Translations under genes and position numbers: made by a program
Shown here: positions 25,230-35,600 of the stretch, piece by piece
How the letters are laid out: each line of letters opens with the position of its first letter
Position numbering within the stretch: position 1 is the first letter of the stretch
Source: Hydrocarboniphaga sp965279055
GTDB lineage: Bacteria; Pseudomonadota; Gammaproteobacteria; Nevskiales; Nevskiaceae
NCBI RefSeq assembly: GCF_965279055.1
Contig: NZ_OZ257125.1
Span: 1,736,001-1,800,000 of the forward strand
Direction of reading: 5' to 3'
Length of the DNA stretch: 64,000 nt
Notes under the pieces: generated by a model
The model's input: only the letters and a program-made list of their open reading frames with translations
The model's database searches: none
Told to the model about the DNA's origin: nothing

Positions 25230-26138
25230 GTGGAACTCAGACAGCTACGCTATTTCATCGCGGTCGCCGAGGAGCGCAGCTTCTCGCGCGCGGCGCAGCG
25301 CCTGCATGTGTCGCAGCCGCCGCTGTCGACGCAGATCATGAGCCTGGAGCAGGAGCTGGGCACGCGGCTGCTGGAGCGCAGCAACCGCGGTGTGTCGCTG
25401 ACCGCGGCCGGCGCGATCTTTCTCGAAGAAATGCGCGCGGTGCTAGCGCGGCTGGAGCACGGCAAGACACGCACCAAGCAGGCCGGCCGCGGCGACGTCG
25501 GCCGCCTGTCGGTGGGCTTCGTCTCGATCGCCGACTACGGCGTGCTGCCGCCGGCGCTGAAGGATTTTCGCGCGAGGTTTCCGGGTGTCGAAGTGCAGCT
25601 GCACGAGCTGACCACGGACGCGCAGATACGCGAGCTGCGCGCCGGGCGGCTCGATCTGGGCATCGCGCTCGGGCCGATACAGGAATCGGACCTCGCGTTT
25701 AAGAGCTTGCAGCGCGAGGAGCTGATACTGGCGGTGCCGACGGGCCATCGCCTGGCAAGGGCCAAGGGCGCGCTCGATCTGCGCCGCTTTGCCAACGAGG
25801 CTTTCATCGTGCCGCCGCGCGACGTCGGGCCAGGGCTTTACGATGCGATCATCAGCCGTTGCCACGTCAGCGGGTTCGTGCCGCGCATTTCTCAGCACGC
25901 GCGACAGATGCAGACCGTGGTCAGTCTGGTCGCCAGCGGCATGGGCGTGGCGCTGGTGCCGGCGTCGCTGCAGAACCTGCGCCGCGCCGGCGTACAGTAC
26001 TGGCCGCTGCGCGGCGCGAGCACCGGCATCGAGCTCGGCATTCTGCGGTTTCGCGAACTGGAGAATCCGTTGCAGGACAACTTCGTCGCGGCACTGGGGC
26101 GTCATTTCCGCGAAAGCGGGAACCCGGTGAAACGATAA
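25230..26138 (+). CDS. LysR-family transcriptional regulator
   Basis: 302 residues. The N-terminal winged helix (ELRQLRYFIAVAEERSFSRA, then LHVSQPPLSTQIMSLEQELG) and the LysR substrate-binding domain are clear. The GTG at 25230 was chosen because it gives the canonical family N-terminus; an ATG at 25164 would add 22 residues running through the palindrome. The last 12-13 residues (HFRESGNPVKR) are encoded by a REP-like sequence (26101-26125) and are probably a late addition. Targets unknown; divergent from ilvD. Confidence 0.92.
   Translation: MELRQLRYFIAVAEERSFSRAAQRLHVSQPPLSTQIMSLEQELGTRLLERSNRGVSLTAAGAIFLEEMRAVLARLEHGKTRTKQAGRGDVGRLSVGFVSIADYGVLPPALKDFRARFPGVEVQLHELTTDAQIRELRAGRLDLGIALGPIQESDLAFKSLQREELILAVPTGHRLARAKGALDLRRFANEAFIVPPRDVGPGLYDAIISRCHVSGFVPRISQHARQMQTVVSLVASGMGVALVPASLQNLRRAGVQYWPLRGASTGIELGILRFRELENPLQDNFVAALGRHFRESGNPVKR
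26101..26125. repeat. REP-like sequence forming the lysR 3' end
   Basis: GTCATTTCCGCGAAAGCGGG continues to AACCC and differs from the arm at 5835-5861 at only a few positions. It keeps the hairpin (TTCCGCGAAAGCGGGAA). Its reading frame supplies the RHFRESGNP tail of the LysR protein, the usual translation of this repeat class. Confidence 0.8.
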
Positions 26139-26145
26139 CGACGCT

Positions 26146-26232
26146 CCGTTCGTCCCAGGTATCGAAGGATCGCCCGGCGAGGGCGGTCGGCTCCCTCGAT
26201 ACGCGGGCAAGCCCGCTACTCGGGACGAACGG
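26146..26232. repeat. Paired REP-like element downstream of lysR
   Basis: The outer ends CCGTTCGTCCC (26146-) and GGGACGAACGG (-26232) are inverted. The right half CCCTCGATACGCGGGCAAGC continues to CCCGCTACTCGGG and is the reverse complement of the elements at 16647-16688 and 63290-63386. The left half is degenerate. It is a REPIN-like pair. Confidence 0.8.
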
Positions 26233-26281
26233 GCATGGGTGGTGTCGGCAAAAACAGCGGGTCATGAGCCGCCGCCGTTGC

Positions 26282-26830
26282 TCAGCCCTTCGCCAGCTCC
26301 GCGTCGATCGCCGCGAGCAAGGCCGGGTTGTCGGCGGTGGTGTCGGGCGCGAAGCGCGCGACGACTTCGCCCTTGCGGTTGACCAGGAACTTCTCGAAGT
26401 TCCACAGCACGTCGGACGGGTTCTCGGCCTTGCGGCCGTAGCCGGCGAGGCGCTCGCGGAACGGGCCGTCGCCGATCGCCGTCGGCTGCGCTTTCACCAG
26501 CTGCGCGTACAGCGGATGCTGGTCGGCACCGACCACCGAGATCTTCGAAAACAGCGGGAAGTGCACGTCGTAGTTCAGTGAGCAGAATTCGCTGATCTCG
26601 GCCTCGGTGCCGGGCTCCTGGCCGCCGAAGTTGTTGGCGGGGAAGCCGAGCACTTCCAGGCCTTTCGCCTGCTTGTGCTGATACAGGCTCTCTAGCCCGG
26701 TGTATTGCGGCGTCAGGCCGCATTTGGAGGCGACGTTGACCAGCAGCAGCACCTTGCCCTTGAACGCGGCGAGGCTGCTGTCGGTGCCGTCGATTTTCTT
26801 CAGCGGAATGTCGTAGAGCGATGCGGCCAT
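26282..26830 (-). CDS. Glutathione peroxidase family protein
   Basis: 182 residues, the standard length of bacterial BtuE/GPx proteins that reduce peroxides with thiols. The catalytic tetrad is readable: Cys37 in VASKCGLTPQY (in place of selenocysteine), Gln71 in FPANNFGGQEPG, Trp143 in LWNFEKFLV with a following Asn context. There is no signal peptide. The ATG at 26830 follows AAGGA. It lies 71 bp after the PQQ-dehydrogenase gene on the same strand and may be cotranscribed with it. Confidence 0.95.
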   Translation of the reverse strand: MAASLYDIPLKKIDGTDSSLAAFKGKVLLLVNVASKCGLTPQYTGLESLYQHKQAKGLEVLGFPANNFGGQEPGTEAEISEFCSLNYDVHFPLFSKISVVGADQHPLYAQLVKAQPTAIGDGPFRERLAGYGRKAENPSDVLWNFEKFLVNRKGEVVARFAPDTTADNPALLAAIDAELAKG

Positions 26831-26901
26831 GGCGAGGTCCTTGTCGTGGTCGATGTTGCGCGGGCCGCCAGCATAACGCCGGCCGGCGGCCGCGGCTCGC
26901 C

Positions 26902-28845
26902 TCAGCGCTTGAGCTTGTACGCAACCACCGAATCGCCCAACGTCGAGCCGTACATGCTGTGACCGCCGGCGGCGATCACCACGTACTGATTGCCGCCGGC
27001 CTCGTAGCTGACCGGCACCGCGGTGCCGGCGGCAGGCAGATCGGTCTTCCACAGCACCTTGCCGGTTTTCAGGTCGAAGGCGCGCATCGAGTCGTCGAGG
27101 GTGTAGCCGATGAACACCAGGCCACCGGCGGTGACCAGCGGGCCGCCGGCGCCGGGCGTGCCCAACTCCAGGTCCATGCCGGGCGGCTTGAACGGCACCA
27201 GTTTTTCGATGCTGCCCAGCGGCACTTCCCAGACGATTTTCCGGTTCGCCAGATCCACCGCGGTCAGCGCGGCCCAGGGCGGCGCCGAGCACGGCGAGCC
27301 CAGCGGCGACAGCAGCGGCTGGATCTGGTACACGAACGGCGAACCGGCAGCGGCGAAGTTCATCGGCCCGCCCATTTCGATCTTCTGCGCCTTGTCGATC
27401 TTGATATCGGCGACCGGGATCAGCTTGACGATGGTCGGCACCCGATTCGACGGGACCACCATGATGCCGGTTGCCGGATCGTAGGCGCCGCCGCCCCAGT
27501 TCGGACCGCCGCCGACCGACGGCGAAAATACCGTGCCCTGCTTGCTCGGCGGCGTGAAGATCGGGCCGTAGCTGTGCTCCTCGACCTTGCGGCTGCACAG
27601 CCATTTGTCGATGAAAGTGAAGCCCCAGGCGTCGTCGGGCGAGAAGCTCTGCGGCGCCAGCACCGGCATGCCTTGCGGGAACGGCTGGGTCTTGGACAGA
27701 TGCTCGCCTGCGACGCCGCTCTGCGGCACCGCGCGCTCCACGATCGGCACCAGCGGCTCGCCGTTGGCGCGATTGAACGCGAAGATCAGGCCGGTCTTGT
27801 TGTTCTGCACCAGCGCCGGCACGGTCGAGCCATCCGGCTTCTTCCAGTCGATCAGCAGCGGCTCCGACGGGGTGTCGTAGTCGAACACGTTGTGATGCAC
27901 GAACTGGAAATGCCAGACCACCTGGCCGGTCGAGCCCTTCAGCGCGACGATCGACGAGGAGTAGCGGTTGTCGCCGGCACGGTCGCCGCCGAAGAAGTCG
28001 CCGGACGGGCTGGTGGTCGGCAGGTACACCAGGTCCAGACCCTGATCCACCGCCATGTTGGCCCAGACGTTGCCGGCGCCGAAGCCGGCCGCGGTGCCGC
28101 GCGCCCAGGTCTTGGCGGCCGGGTCGGCCGGATCGCGCGGCAGCGGGTCGAACTGCCACAGCGCCTTGCCGCTGCGCGCATCGAAGGCCAGCACGCGGCC
28201 ACTCGGCGCATCGACGCGCTGGTTGTCGGCGACCGCCGAACCGACGACGACGACACCGTTGACGATCGCCGGTTTGGAGCCGGCGACGACTTCGCCGGCA
28301 AACAACTCCGGCTTGCTCGGCTGCATCTGCACCTGGCCATTGTCACCGAAGGCTTCGCAGCGCTTGCCGTCGCGCGCGTCGAATGCCATCAGCCGGTAGT
28401 TGCTGGTGCCGAGAAAGATCCGTGATTTGCAGTGGCTGCCTTCGGCGGCCTGCTCGTCGATCCAGTGACTGATGCCGCGGCATTTTTGCGTGCCGACTTT
28501 CGGATCCTTGGGGTCGAACACCCAGCGCTGCTTGCCGGTCTGCGGATCCAGCGCGATGACGCGGCGCGAGGTGGTGCAGATCACCAGATTGCCTTCGATC
28601 AGGCTGGGCTGGTCTTCGAAGGCGATCAGCGCGTTCTGGGTGTCCTTGGGCGGCACTTCGCCGGTGTGGAATTCCCAGGCACGTTCCAGCTGGCCGACGT
28701 TGCCGGCGTTGATCTGGTTCAGCGGCGAATACTTGGTGCCGAGCTGATGCACGTCCGGGTCGGCAGCCACGGCGCACATCGTGCCGGCCATCAACAACAT
28801 CGACGACGCACAGCGCAGCAGCCTGGCGATCAGATGGCGGCTCAT
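26902..28845 (-). CDS. PQQ-dependent dehydrogenase, glucose-dehydrogenase-like, exported
   Basis: About 647 residues. A signal peptide (MLLMAGTMCAVAADPD) is followed by an eight-bladed quinoprotein propeller: TKYSPLNQINAGNVGQLERA at the start, RRVIALDPQTGKQRWVFDP, CRGISHW, and tryptophan-docking repeats through the C-terminus. The closest layout is the catalytic domain of membrane glucose/quinate dehydrogenases, but the N-terminal transmembrane domain of those enzymes is absent. It oxidises an alcohol or sugar in the periplasm with PQQ; the substrate is unknown. The ATG at 28845 was chosen because GAGGGGA precedes it at good distance. An 11-bp inverted repeat lies just upstream. Confidence 0.9.
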   Translation of the reverse strand: MSRHLIARLLRCASSMLLMAGTMCAVAADPDVHQLGTKYSPLNQINAGNVGQLERAWEFHTGEVPPKDTQNALIAFEDQPSLIEGNLVICTTSRRVIALDPQTGKQRWVFDPKDPKVGTQKCRGISHWIDEQAAEGSHCKSRIFLGTSNYRLMAFDARDGKRCEAFGDNGQVQMQPSKPELFAGEVVAGSKPAIVNGVVVVGSAVADNQRVDAPSGRVLAFDARSGKALWQFDPLPRDPADPAAKTWARGTAAGFGAGNVWANMAVDQGLDLVYLPTTSPSGDFFGGDRAGDNRYSSSIVALKGSTGQVVWHFQFVHHNVFDYDTPSEPLLIDWKKPDGSTVPALVQNNKTGLIFAFNRANGEPLVPIVERAVPQSGVAGEHLSKTQPFPQGMPVLAPQSFSPDDAWGFTFIDKWLCSRKVEEHSYGPIFTPPSKQGTVFSPSVGGGPNWGGGAYDPATGIMVVPSNRVPTIVKLIPVADIKIDKAQKIEMGGPMNFAAAGSPFVYQIQPLLSPLGSPCSAPPWAALTAVDLANRKIVWEVPLGSIEKLVPFKPPGMDLELGTPGAGGPLVTAGGLVFIGYTLDDSMRAFDLKTGKVLWKTDLPAAGTAVPVSYEAGGNQYVVIAAGGHSMYGSTLGDSVVAYKLKR

Positions 28846-28860
28846 GATGTCCCCTCGCAT

Positions 28861-28886
28861 ATTAACGTCATAGTTATGACGCTAAT
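28861..28886. promoter_or_regulatory. Inverted repeat upstream of the PQQ dehydrogenase
   Basis: ATTAACGTCAT-AGTT-ATGACGCTAAT has 11-bp arms with one mismatch, located 16 bp upstream of the start codon. Size and symmetry suit a TetR- or MarR-type operator. No regulator gene is adjacent. Confidence 0.6.
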
Positions 28887-28990
28887 ATTCGCGGGCAAAG
28901 CCGACCCCAGTCAAGTACGGAACCTGGCTTATCCAACAGCGTTGTCTGTTTTGCCCGAAGCGGCCCTGGCGCCGCCACGAGCCGGGTGTT

Positions 28991-29254
28991 TCAGTGCAGC
29001 CCGGCTTGGCCGAGGTTGAAGCTGCCGGCGACGTCACTGGCCGCTTCGAGTGCGGCGTGGATGCCGTCTTCTGAGGCGCTTTCGGTGGACGGGACCGCCA
29101 GCTCCCAGTTCAGGCCGTTGTCGCCGGCCGGAATCTGCTGGATGGTCAGCGGCAATACGACGTAGGGGCTCTGCGCGCCGAAGGTGGCGGCCAGCCGGGC
29201 GCGAATGGCGCGCTGTATGGTCTCGGGCGAGACCGGCTCCCTGGATGCGGACAT
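28991..29254 (-). CDS. Small conserved-looking protein with a Pho-type promoter
   Basis: 87 residues, no signal peptide or membrane helix: MSASREPVSPETIQRAIRAR... then YVVLPLTIQQIPAGDNGLNW and an Ala-rich helix at the end. The ATG at 29254 has a good GAGGAGTG ribosome-binding site. The function is not recognised. Its upstream region carries the best PhoB-box match of the window (29345-29362), so it may belong to the phosphate-starvation programme of the adjacent adhesin locus. Confidence 0.7.
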   Translation of the reverse strand: MSASREPVSPETIQRAIRARLAATFGAQSPYVVLPLTIQQIPAGDNGLNWELAVPSTESASEDGIHAALEAASDVAGSFNLGQAGLH

Positions 29255-29328
29255 GGCAACACTCCTCGGTCGTGTCTGGAACGCGTACGTCTGTATGCGG
29301 CCGCAGTTGGAAACGCCGTGCAACGATC

Positions 29329-29362
29329 AGGCTAGGCCTGCAATGTGACACCGCCGTGACAG
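29329..29362 (-). promoter_or_regulatory. PhoB-box-like promoter of the 87-residue gene
   Basis: On the minus strand CTGTCAC-GGCG-GTGTCAC (29362-29345) gives two 7-bp units at an 11-bp period, against the E. coli Pho-box unit CTGTCA[TC]. TAGCCT (29334-29329) follows after exactly 10 bp, the distance known for PhoB-activated promoters. The leader to the ATG is about 68 nt. Confidence 0.6.
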
Positions 29363-29391
29363 CTCCGCAATTGCCGACCTGCGTCATCAAT

Positions 29392-29425
29392 CCGCCATCA
29401 GCCCGCAACATTGCTTGCCCATCCT
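29392..29425 (+). promoter_or_regulatory. Weak PhoB-box-like promoter of the giant adhesin
   Basis: CCGCCAT-CAGC-CCGCAAC (29392-29409) with an extra GCGTCAT one period upstream (29381) is followed after 10 bp by CATCCT (29420-29425). It closely parallels the box before the DING-like gene at 57309 (CCGTCAT-TTGA-CTGCAAC). It is degenerate relative to the E. coli consensus. Confidence 0.35.
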
Positions 29426-29629
29426 GCTCGCTAGCGACGGCAGCGGCCGTCTGCGCGCATGACTCGGCGCCGGCAGAACGCAGCGGCAGGGATCGTCGAA
29501 GGGCTCTCGTTTTACGGCCCTAGCCTGCGCGATTCATCGGGGATGTTCCGCGGCAAACGGATGCGTGCGGCGACCGCAGACGCGGCGCCGCCTTTTTCGT
29601 GCGCGGCTTATTTGAGAGCAGGGGCAGAG

Positions 29630-32600
29630 TTGGTCAAGCAAGCACGACGCCGGCAGGCGACGACGATTCCCGGGCCGTTGCGCGCGCGTCTGTCGCCGCG
29701 CGGCCTGCTGTGCCTGTATGCGCGCATCAGCGGCATGGGCCTCAGTGTGGTCGCCGGCGCTTCGCTCAGCCCCGGCGCGCTGGCCGCGACGCCGCCGTTC
29801 GGCAGCAGCGCCTGGGTCGCGCAGCAGCGCGCCGCGGCGGCGCTGGCGTCGCCGGTCAAGGGCGGCGCGTCGGCGCCTGCCGTGAATTCGCCGACCGCGG
29901 TGACCACGCCGCAGCAGGCCCTGCAAAACAGCGCGCGCTCGATGGCCAACCTGTCGCGAGCGGCAGCGGCGATCACCGCTGCGCAGTCGGCACAGCTCGC
30001 CGCGCGCCAGCTCAGCCTGGGCCAGGCGAATCCGGCCGGCGTCGCCGATGGCCTCAACGTGCCCGGCGGCCTGGTCGTCGATACCAATGCCGCGAAAGAC
30101 CTGGCCGATCCGGCCGGCTGCGCCACGTACAACTGCAGCTGGCTTAATGCGCAGCTGCCCGGCGAGACCGTCGACGACAAGGGCCATCACACCGTCACTG
30201 TCGAGCAGACGGCGCAGAAAGCGATCCTCAGCTGGCAGCAGTTCAATGTCGGTCGCGACACGACGCTGCACTTCGACCAGAGCGCCGGCACCCAGGCCGA
30301 CGGCAGCAATAACTGGATCGCGCTGAACCGGATCAGCGCCAGCGCCTCGCCGAGCCGCATCCTCGGCGAGATCAAGGCCGAGGGCTCGGTCTACCTGATC
30401 AACCCCAGCGGGTTCATTTTCGGCGGCGCGAGCACGGTCAACGTGCATTCGTTGCTGGTGACCACGTTGAATCCGACGCTCGGCGGCGACGTCGGCGCCG
30501 ACTACATCGGCAGCAACTACACCTATTTGACCTCCGGCGTCTTCAACGGCGCGGTCCTGCTGCAGCCGGTGGAGCCGCTGATCCATGTCGATTCGCCCTC
30601 GGGGCTGGTGGTCGACAACGGCCAGACGCCGGTGCCGATCGCGATGGGCGATATCGAGATCCAGGCCGGCGCGAGCCTCAAGACCGAGGCCAACGGCTAC
30701 GCCCTGATCGCCGCGCCGAACGTGCGCAACGCCGGCCAGATCGTTGCGGACGACGGCCAGGCGGTACTGGCCGCCGGCAGCGGCATGACGATCAACACAC
30801 CGTCGTCGAGCAGCCTGAGTTTCAGCGTCAGTGCCGGCGGCCAGGGCCTGGATGCGGGTGCGATCCTGCCGCCGGGAGAAGTGCTCAACACCGGCCTGAT
30901 CCAGGCGCGTCGCGGCAGCATCCAGCTGGTCGGCAGCGACGTTACCCTGGGCAGTGCGGCTATCGAAGGCACCGGCCAGACCCAGTACAGCACCATCGTC
31001 GCGACTACCAGCCTGACGCGCCCCGGCAACATCGTGATCAAGGCCGACAACTACGCCGCCCAGGGCAGCGTGCCGGGCTATACCGGCGTGGTCGACATGC
31101 AGTCCGGTAGCACGCTGGCGCTGCTGCCGGACTACAACGGCGAAACCACGACGTCGTCAGCGGCCGCCGACGCGGCGTTCAAGGCGGGCTCGATCTCGAT
31201 CACCGGTGGCTCGATCCGGATGATGGGCACGGCGCTGATCGAGGCGCCGGGGCAGAACGTCAGCCTGAACGCGGTATTGGCCGGTAACTCGGCCAACACC
31301 GCGCCGCCTGCCACCGGCAAGGGCGGCGCGATCTCCGGCCGCATCTATCTCGACGACGGCGCAGTGATCGACGTCAGCGGCCTGGCCAACATCGAGCTGG
31401 CGATGGCGGCGAACCTCGTCGTCGTGCCGCGTCTTGGCCAGAACGAACTCGCCGATTCGCCGCTGCAGCGCGACGGCATCCTGTTCGGCTCCCCGGTCAC
31501 CGTCGATGCGCGCGAGCACGGCACGCGCGAAGACGGCAGCATCTGGTACGGCACGCCGGTGGCCAACGTCAACGGCTACGTCGAGCTGGTGTCGCGCGGC
31601 ATCGCCGAGCTGCTGCTCGACGGCGGCTCGATCGAGCTGAAGGGCCAGGAGGTGATCGCGCAGAGCGGATCGCAACTGAATCTCGACGGCGGCTACAAGC
31701 ATTATCTCGGCGGCTCGATCCAGACCACGCGCCTGCTCGCCGCCAACGGCGCGATCATCGACATCGCCGACGCCGATCCGGATCAGATTTACCAAAGCTT
31801 CGCCGGCACCAACGAAGTCGAGCATACACGCGCCAATCTGACCGAAATCTTCCACAACTCGCCGCTGGCGGGTCAGGCTTACGAGTCGGACTACATCGAA
31901 GGCGGCAACGCCGGAACCCTGAGCATTTCGCTGAGCGGCTACTACGCCGACGACTACCAGCCGGTGGGTTTCACCCAGGTGCTCGACGGCAGCATTTCGG
32001 CGCGCGCCTACGCCGGCCGCCACCAAGTCGCCGACGGCCGCATTCCTTCCGGCGGTAGCTTCAGCATCGGCAAAATCAGCGGTGGCAGCGCGGCCGGCGG
32101 CGCTACGCTCAGCGGCGGCGCGCTGAGCTATCTGATCGTCGACCAGGCGACGCCGCTCGCCGAGCCGTTCGGCTACGACACCGCGATGCCGGAGGCCGAC
32201 AGCAGCGTCGAGGATCCGTGGAATCATCCGGAACTCGCGGTCTACTGGAGCGAAGTTTCCAGCTCGCAGCTTGCCGATGCCGGCTTCTCCAACGTGTCGC
32301 TGATCACCAGCGGCGCGATCCGCGTGCAGGATTCCGGTTTGCAGGTGCAGCCGGGCGGCCACATCGATCTGACCGCGTCCGTCGTGCGTGTCGGTGGCGA
32401 TCTGATCGCGCGCTCCGGCTCGATCAGCGTCACCGCGCTCGGCCAGACCGCGGACAAGTCGGCGCTGTCGAGCGCGCTCGGTCCGTCGATCTTCGTGCCG
32501 GCCGGCGATTCGGTCGGCGCGGCGCTGCCGGGCAATATAGAAGTCCTGCGCGGCGTCACGCTGAGCACGCGCGGCTTCTGGATCAATGACACCGATCTCG

Positions 32601-35600
32601 ACGCCGACCATATCGGCGGCGCCGCCTTCATCAACGGCGGCAGAATCAGCCTGGTAACCGCAGCGTCGGTCGGCTTCCAGCGGGTCAGCGGCGACCGCAA
32701 CGATCCCAACGGCATCGCCCCGGTATTCGGCCCGCAGCTGGATCTGACCGGCTCGGTGTTGCTGGCGGCCGGCAGTACGCTGGACGTATCCAGCGGCGGC
32801 CGCGTATTGCAGAACGGCCGCCTGGCGACCAGCAAGGGCATCGCCTTGGGCCACGGCGGCGACATCGAGCTGGCGGTCTACACGCAGCCTCAAGTCGGCA
32901 ACTACCAGCAGCCGAAGACGTTTGTCGATATCGAGACCGGCGCCGTGCACGCGCCGTCGCAGGGCCGTCTGCAAGTCGACGGCAGCCTGCTCGGCTATGG
33001 CTTTGCTGGCGGCGGCGAGTTGCGCTTGCAGGCGCTGGGCTTTCGCATCGGCGACGACACCGCGACGAGCGCGCCCGAAGGCACCATGCAATTGTCGTCG
33101 GACTTCTTCGGCGCCCAGGGTTTTTCGTCCTACGAACTGGTGGCGCTGTACAACACGACGATCAGCGACGGCAGCCTGGTCAGGCCGGCGCAGTACGTGC
33201 TGGATTCCAGCCAGGCGGCCAACTATTCGCGGCTGCTCGGCGCTTCCACCGGCAGCGACGTCTACCAGCTGACCACGCTGGGACCGTACGTGGCCAGCGA
33301 CGGTCTCGCCGACGACTACGGTCGCTACCTCGGCCTGAAGCCGACCTCGCTGGCGGTGTATTCCGGCGGCTATCTGAGCTGGACCAGTAACAACAACCCG
33401 GGTTTCGAGGACTACTCGGCGCTGTGCGACAGCGGCGAGGAATGCATCACCGGCACGACGTATCTCGGCGCCGGCGCGAGCATCCAGGCCGAGAACGGCG
33501 CCAGCGTAACGCTGGGCTCGCTCAACCAGGTCACGGTGCTGGGCAGCATCGTCGCGCACGCCGGCCACATCACCCTGACCGGCGACAACAGCTCCGACGG
33601 CTACGCCCAGGTGCCGGCCGCGTTCGCTGCGGCCACTCCGTACGCATCCGACAGCAAGTCGGTGTGGCTGGGCTCGTCGAGCGTCCTCGACGTCTCCGGC
33701 CTGTCGCTGGTCAACCGCCTGGCGGCGCCGCAGCTGATCAATGGCCGCTACAGCCTGCCGCATACCGGACTGGTGCTGGACGGCGGCAGTGTCACGCTGA
33801 CCAACGATACTGGCTATGTGCTGGCGCGCGCGGGGTCGCGCATCGACGTTTCCGGTGCCACCGACGTGTTCGATCTGCGCACCGCCGGCGGATCGACCGC
33901 GGTGAAGCCTCAGGCCGTGTGGAGCGACGCCGGCAGCATCGTGCTCGGCGCCGGTGCCGGCCTGTATTTCGACGGCAGCTTGTCCGCGCAGGCCGGTTTT
34001 GCCGCCGACGGTAGCGGCCACGGTCGCGGCGGCTCCCTGACGATCGCGCCGGAATCGGTGAATGGCGCTGTGCTGGTTGCAGCCGATGGCTCGACCGTCC
34101 CGTTCGGCGGCGCGCAGCGCCTGGTGATCAGCCAGCACGGCGTCGACATGCCGGTCGGCGGTCTCAGCCCCGGCGCTACAGTCGAGGCCTCGGCCGCGCC
34201 TAGCGGCGACCTCCATCTGGCGGCCGATCTGCTGGATGGTTCGGGCATCGACGATCTCTATCTGGGCCAGGATCCGCTGAAGACCGAGGGCCTCAACTCG
34301 TTGCCGATCGTGTTCGCGCAGGACCTGGTCAGCGGCGACGGCAACATCCGCCTGCTGGCAGGCCGCAGCATCGTCGCCAATGCGGCCACGATCGGTACCG
34401 ACGCCGCCGCCGACGGCCTGCAGGTGCTGCTGTCCGCGCCATACGTCGCGCTGCATGGCTATGTCGAAGGCGGCGCCTATACGCAGCCGACCGCGCCGCT
34501 GGCGCGCGACAACATGCGCCTGACGGTCGCCGCCAGCGCGATCGATCTCGGCGGCGTGTTCACCATCGACGGCTTCAGCGATACGCGCTTCATCAGCCAG
34601 GGCGATCTCCGCTTCTCGACGCCGTCGGCCTACACCAGTGGCGACAACAGCGGCGCGCTGCTGTCCGGCGGCGACCTGCATTTCGACGCCGCGCGGATCT
34701 ATCCGGCGACCGGCAACCGCTACATCGTCGCCGCGGTCGGCAACCAGGACCGCGAAACCACGATCAGCTTCGGCCTGCCCGAAGGCGTCGCCGCCAACAC
34801 CGCGACGCCGCTCTCGGCAGGCGGCAGCCTGCTGGTCGATGCGACGCACATCATCCAGGCCGGCGTGATTCGTGCGCCCCAGGGCCAGATCGTGCTCGGC
34901 GTGTCCGACCCCAACGACAGCAGCGCGCAGGCGCTGTTCGCCAGCAGCACCATCAGTGTCGCGCTGGCGCAGACTGCGTCGGTGCAGCTGGCCGCCGGCA
35001 GCCTGACGTCGATATCGCTGGACGGCGCCGTCGTGCCTTATGGCTCGACCGTCGACGGCGCCGATCTGCTGTACGACCTGGCCAGCGGCGCCAGCGCCTA
35101 TCTGAAAGCACCGCCGTCGAAGTCGGTCGGACTGGCCGGGCTCGATGTCGCGCTCGACGACGGCGCGCTGGTCGATCTGTCCGGCGGTGGCGATCTGCAG
35201 GCCCAGGAATTCGTCGCCGGCACCGGCGGCTCCAAGGACGTGCTCGCCGGCAGTGGCGTCTACGCGATCCTGCCCGGCGACGTGTCCAAGCTCGCCGCCT
35301 ACGATCCCGAACTCGCGGCCGATCCGCTGATCGGGCAGGCCGTGCACCTGTCCGGCGTGCCCGGCCTGCCGGAAGGCGATTACACCTTGCTGCCGGCGCG
35401 TTACGCGACCTTGCCCGGCGCGTATCGCGTGGTGCAGGCCAGCGGCGCGACCGACAGCCTGGCAACGCAGAACGTGCAGCTCGCCGACGGCACGCAGTTC
35501 GTCGCCGGCTATTTCACCGATCGTTTCAGCGGCGCGCGCGATTCGCGCAGCACCGGGTTCTTCGTGCAATCCACCGACGCCAAGGTCTGGCAGCAGTACT

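Larger units (their letters stand above)
29255..29629. other. Divergent control region between the 87-residue gene and the giant adhesin
   Basis: These 375 bases hold no gene that I accept. The frame of the adhesin is open back to 29459, but codon third positions upstream of 29630 lose the strong G/C bias of the gene. The region contains a strong minus-strand Pho-type promoter and a weaker plus-strand one, listed separately. Confidence 0.6.

Noticed and set aside
26282..28159. A 625-codon minus-strand frame apparently fusing a long protein to glutathione peroxidase
   Set aside because: The upstream part is an out-of-frame shadow of the PQQ dehydrogenase. The peroxidase has its own ATG with ribosome-binding site at 26830 and normal family length.
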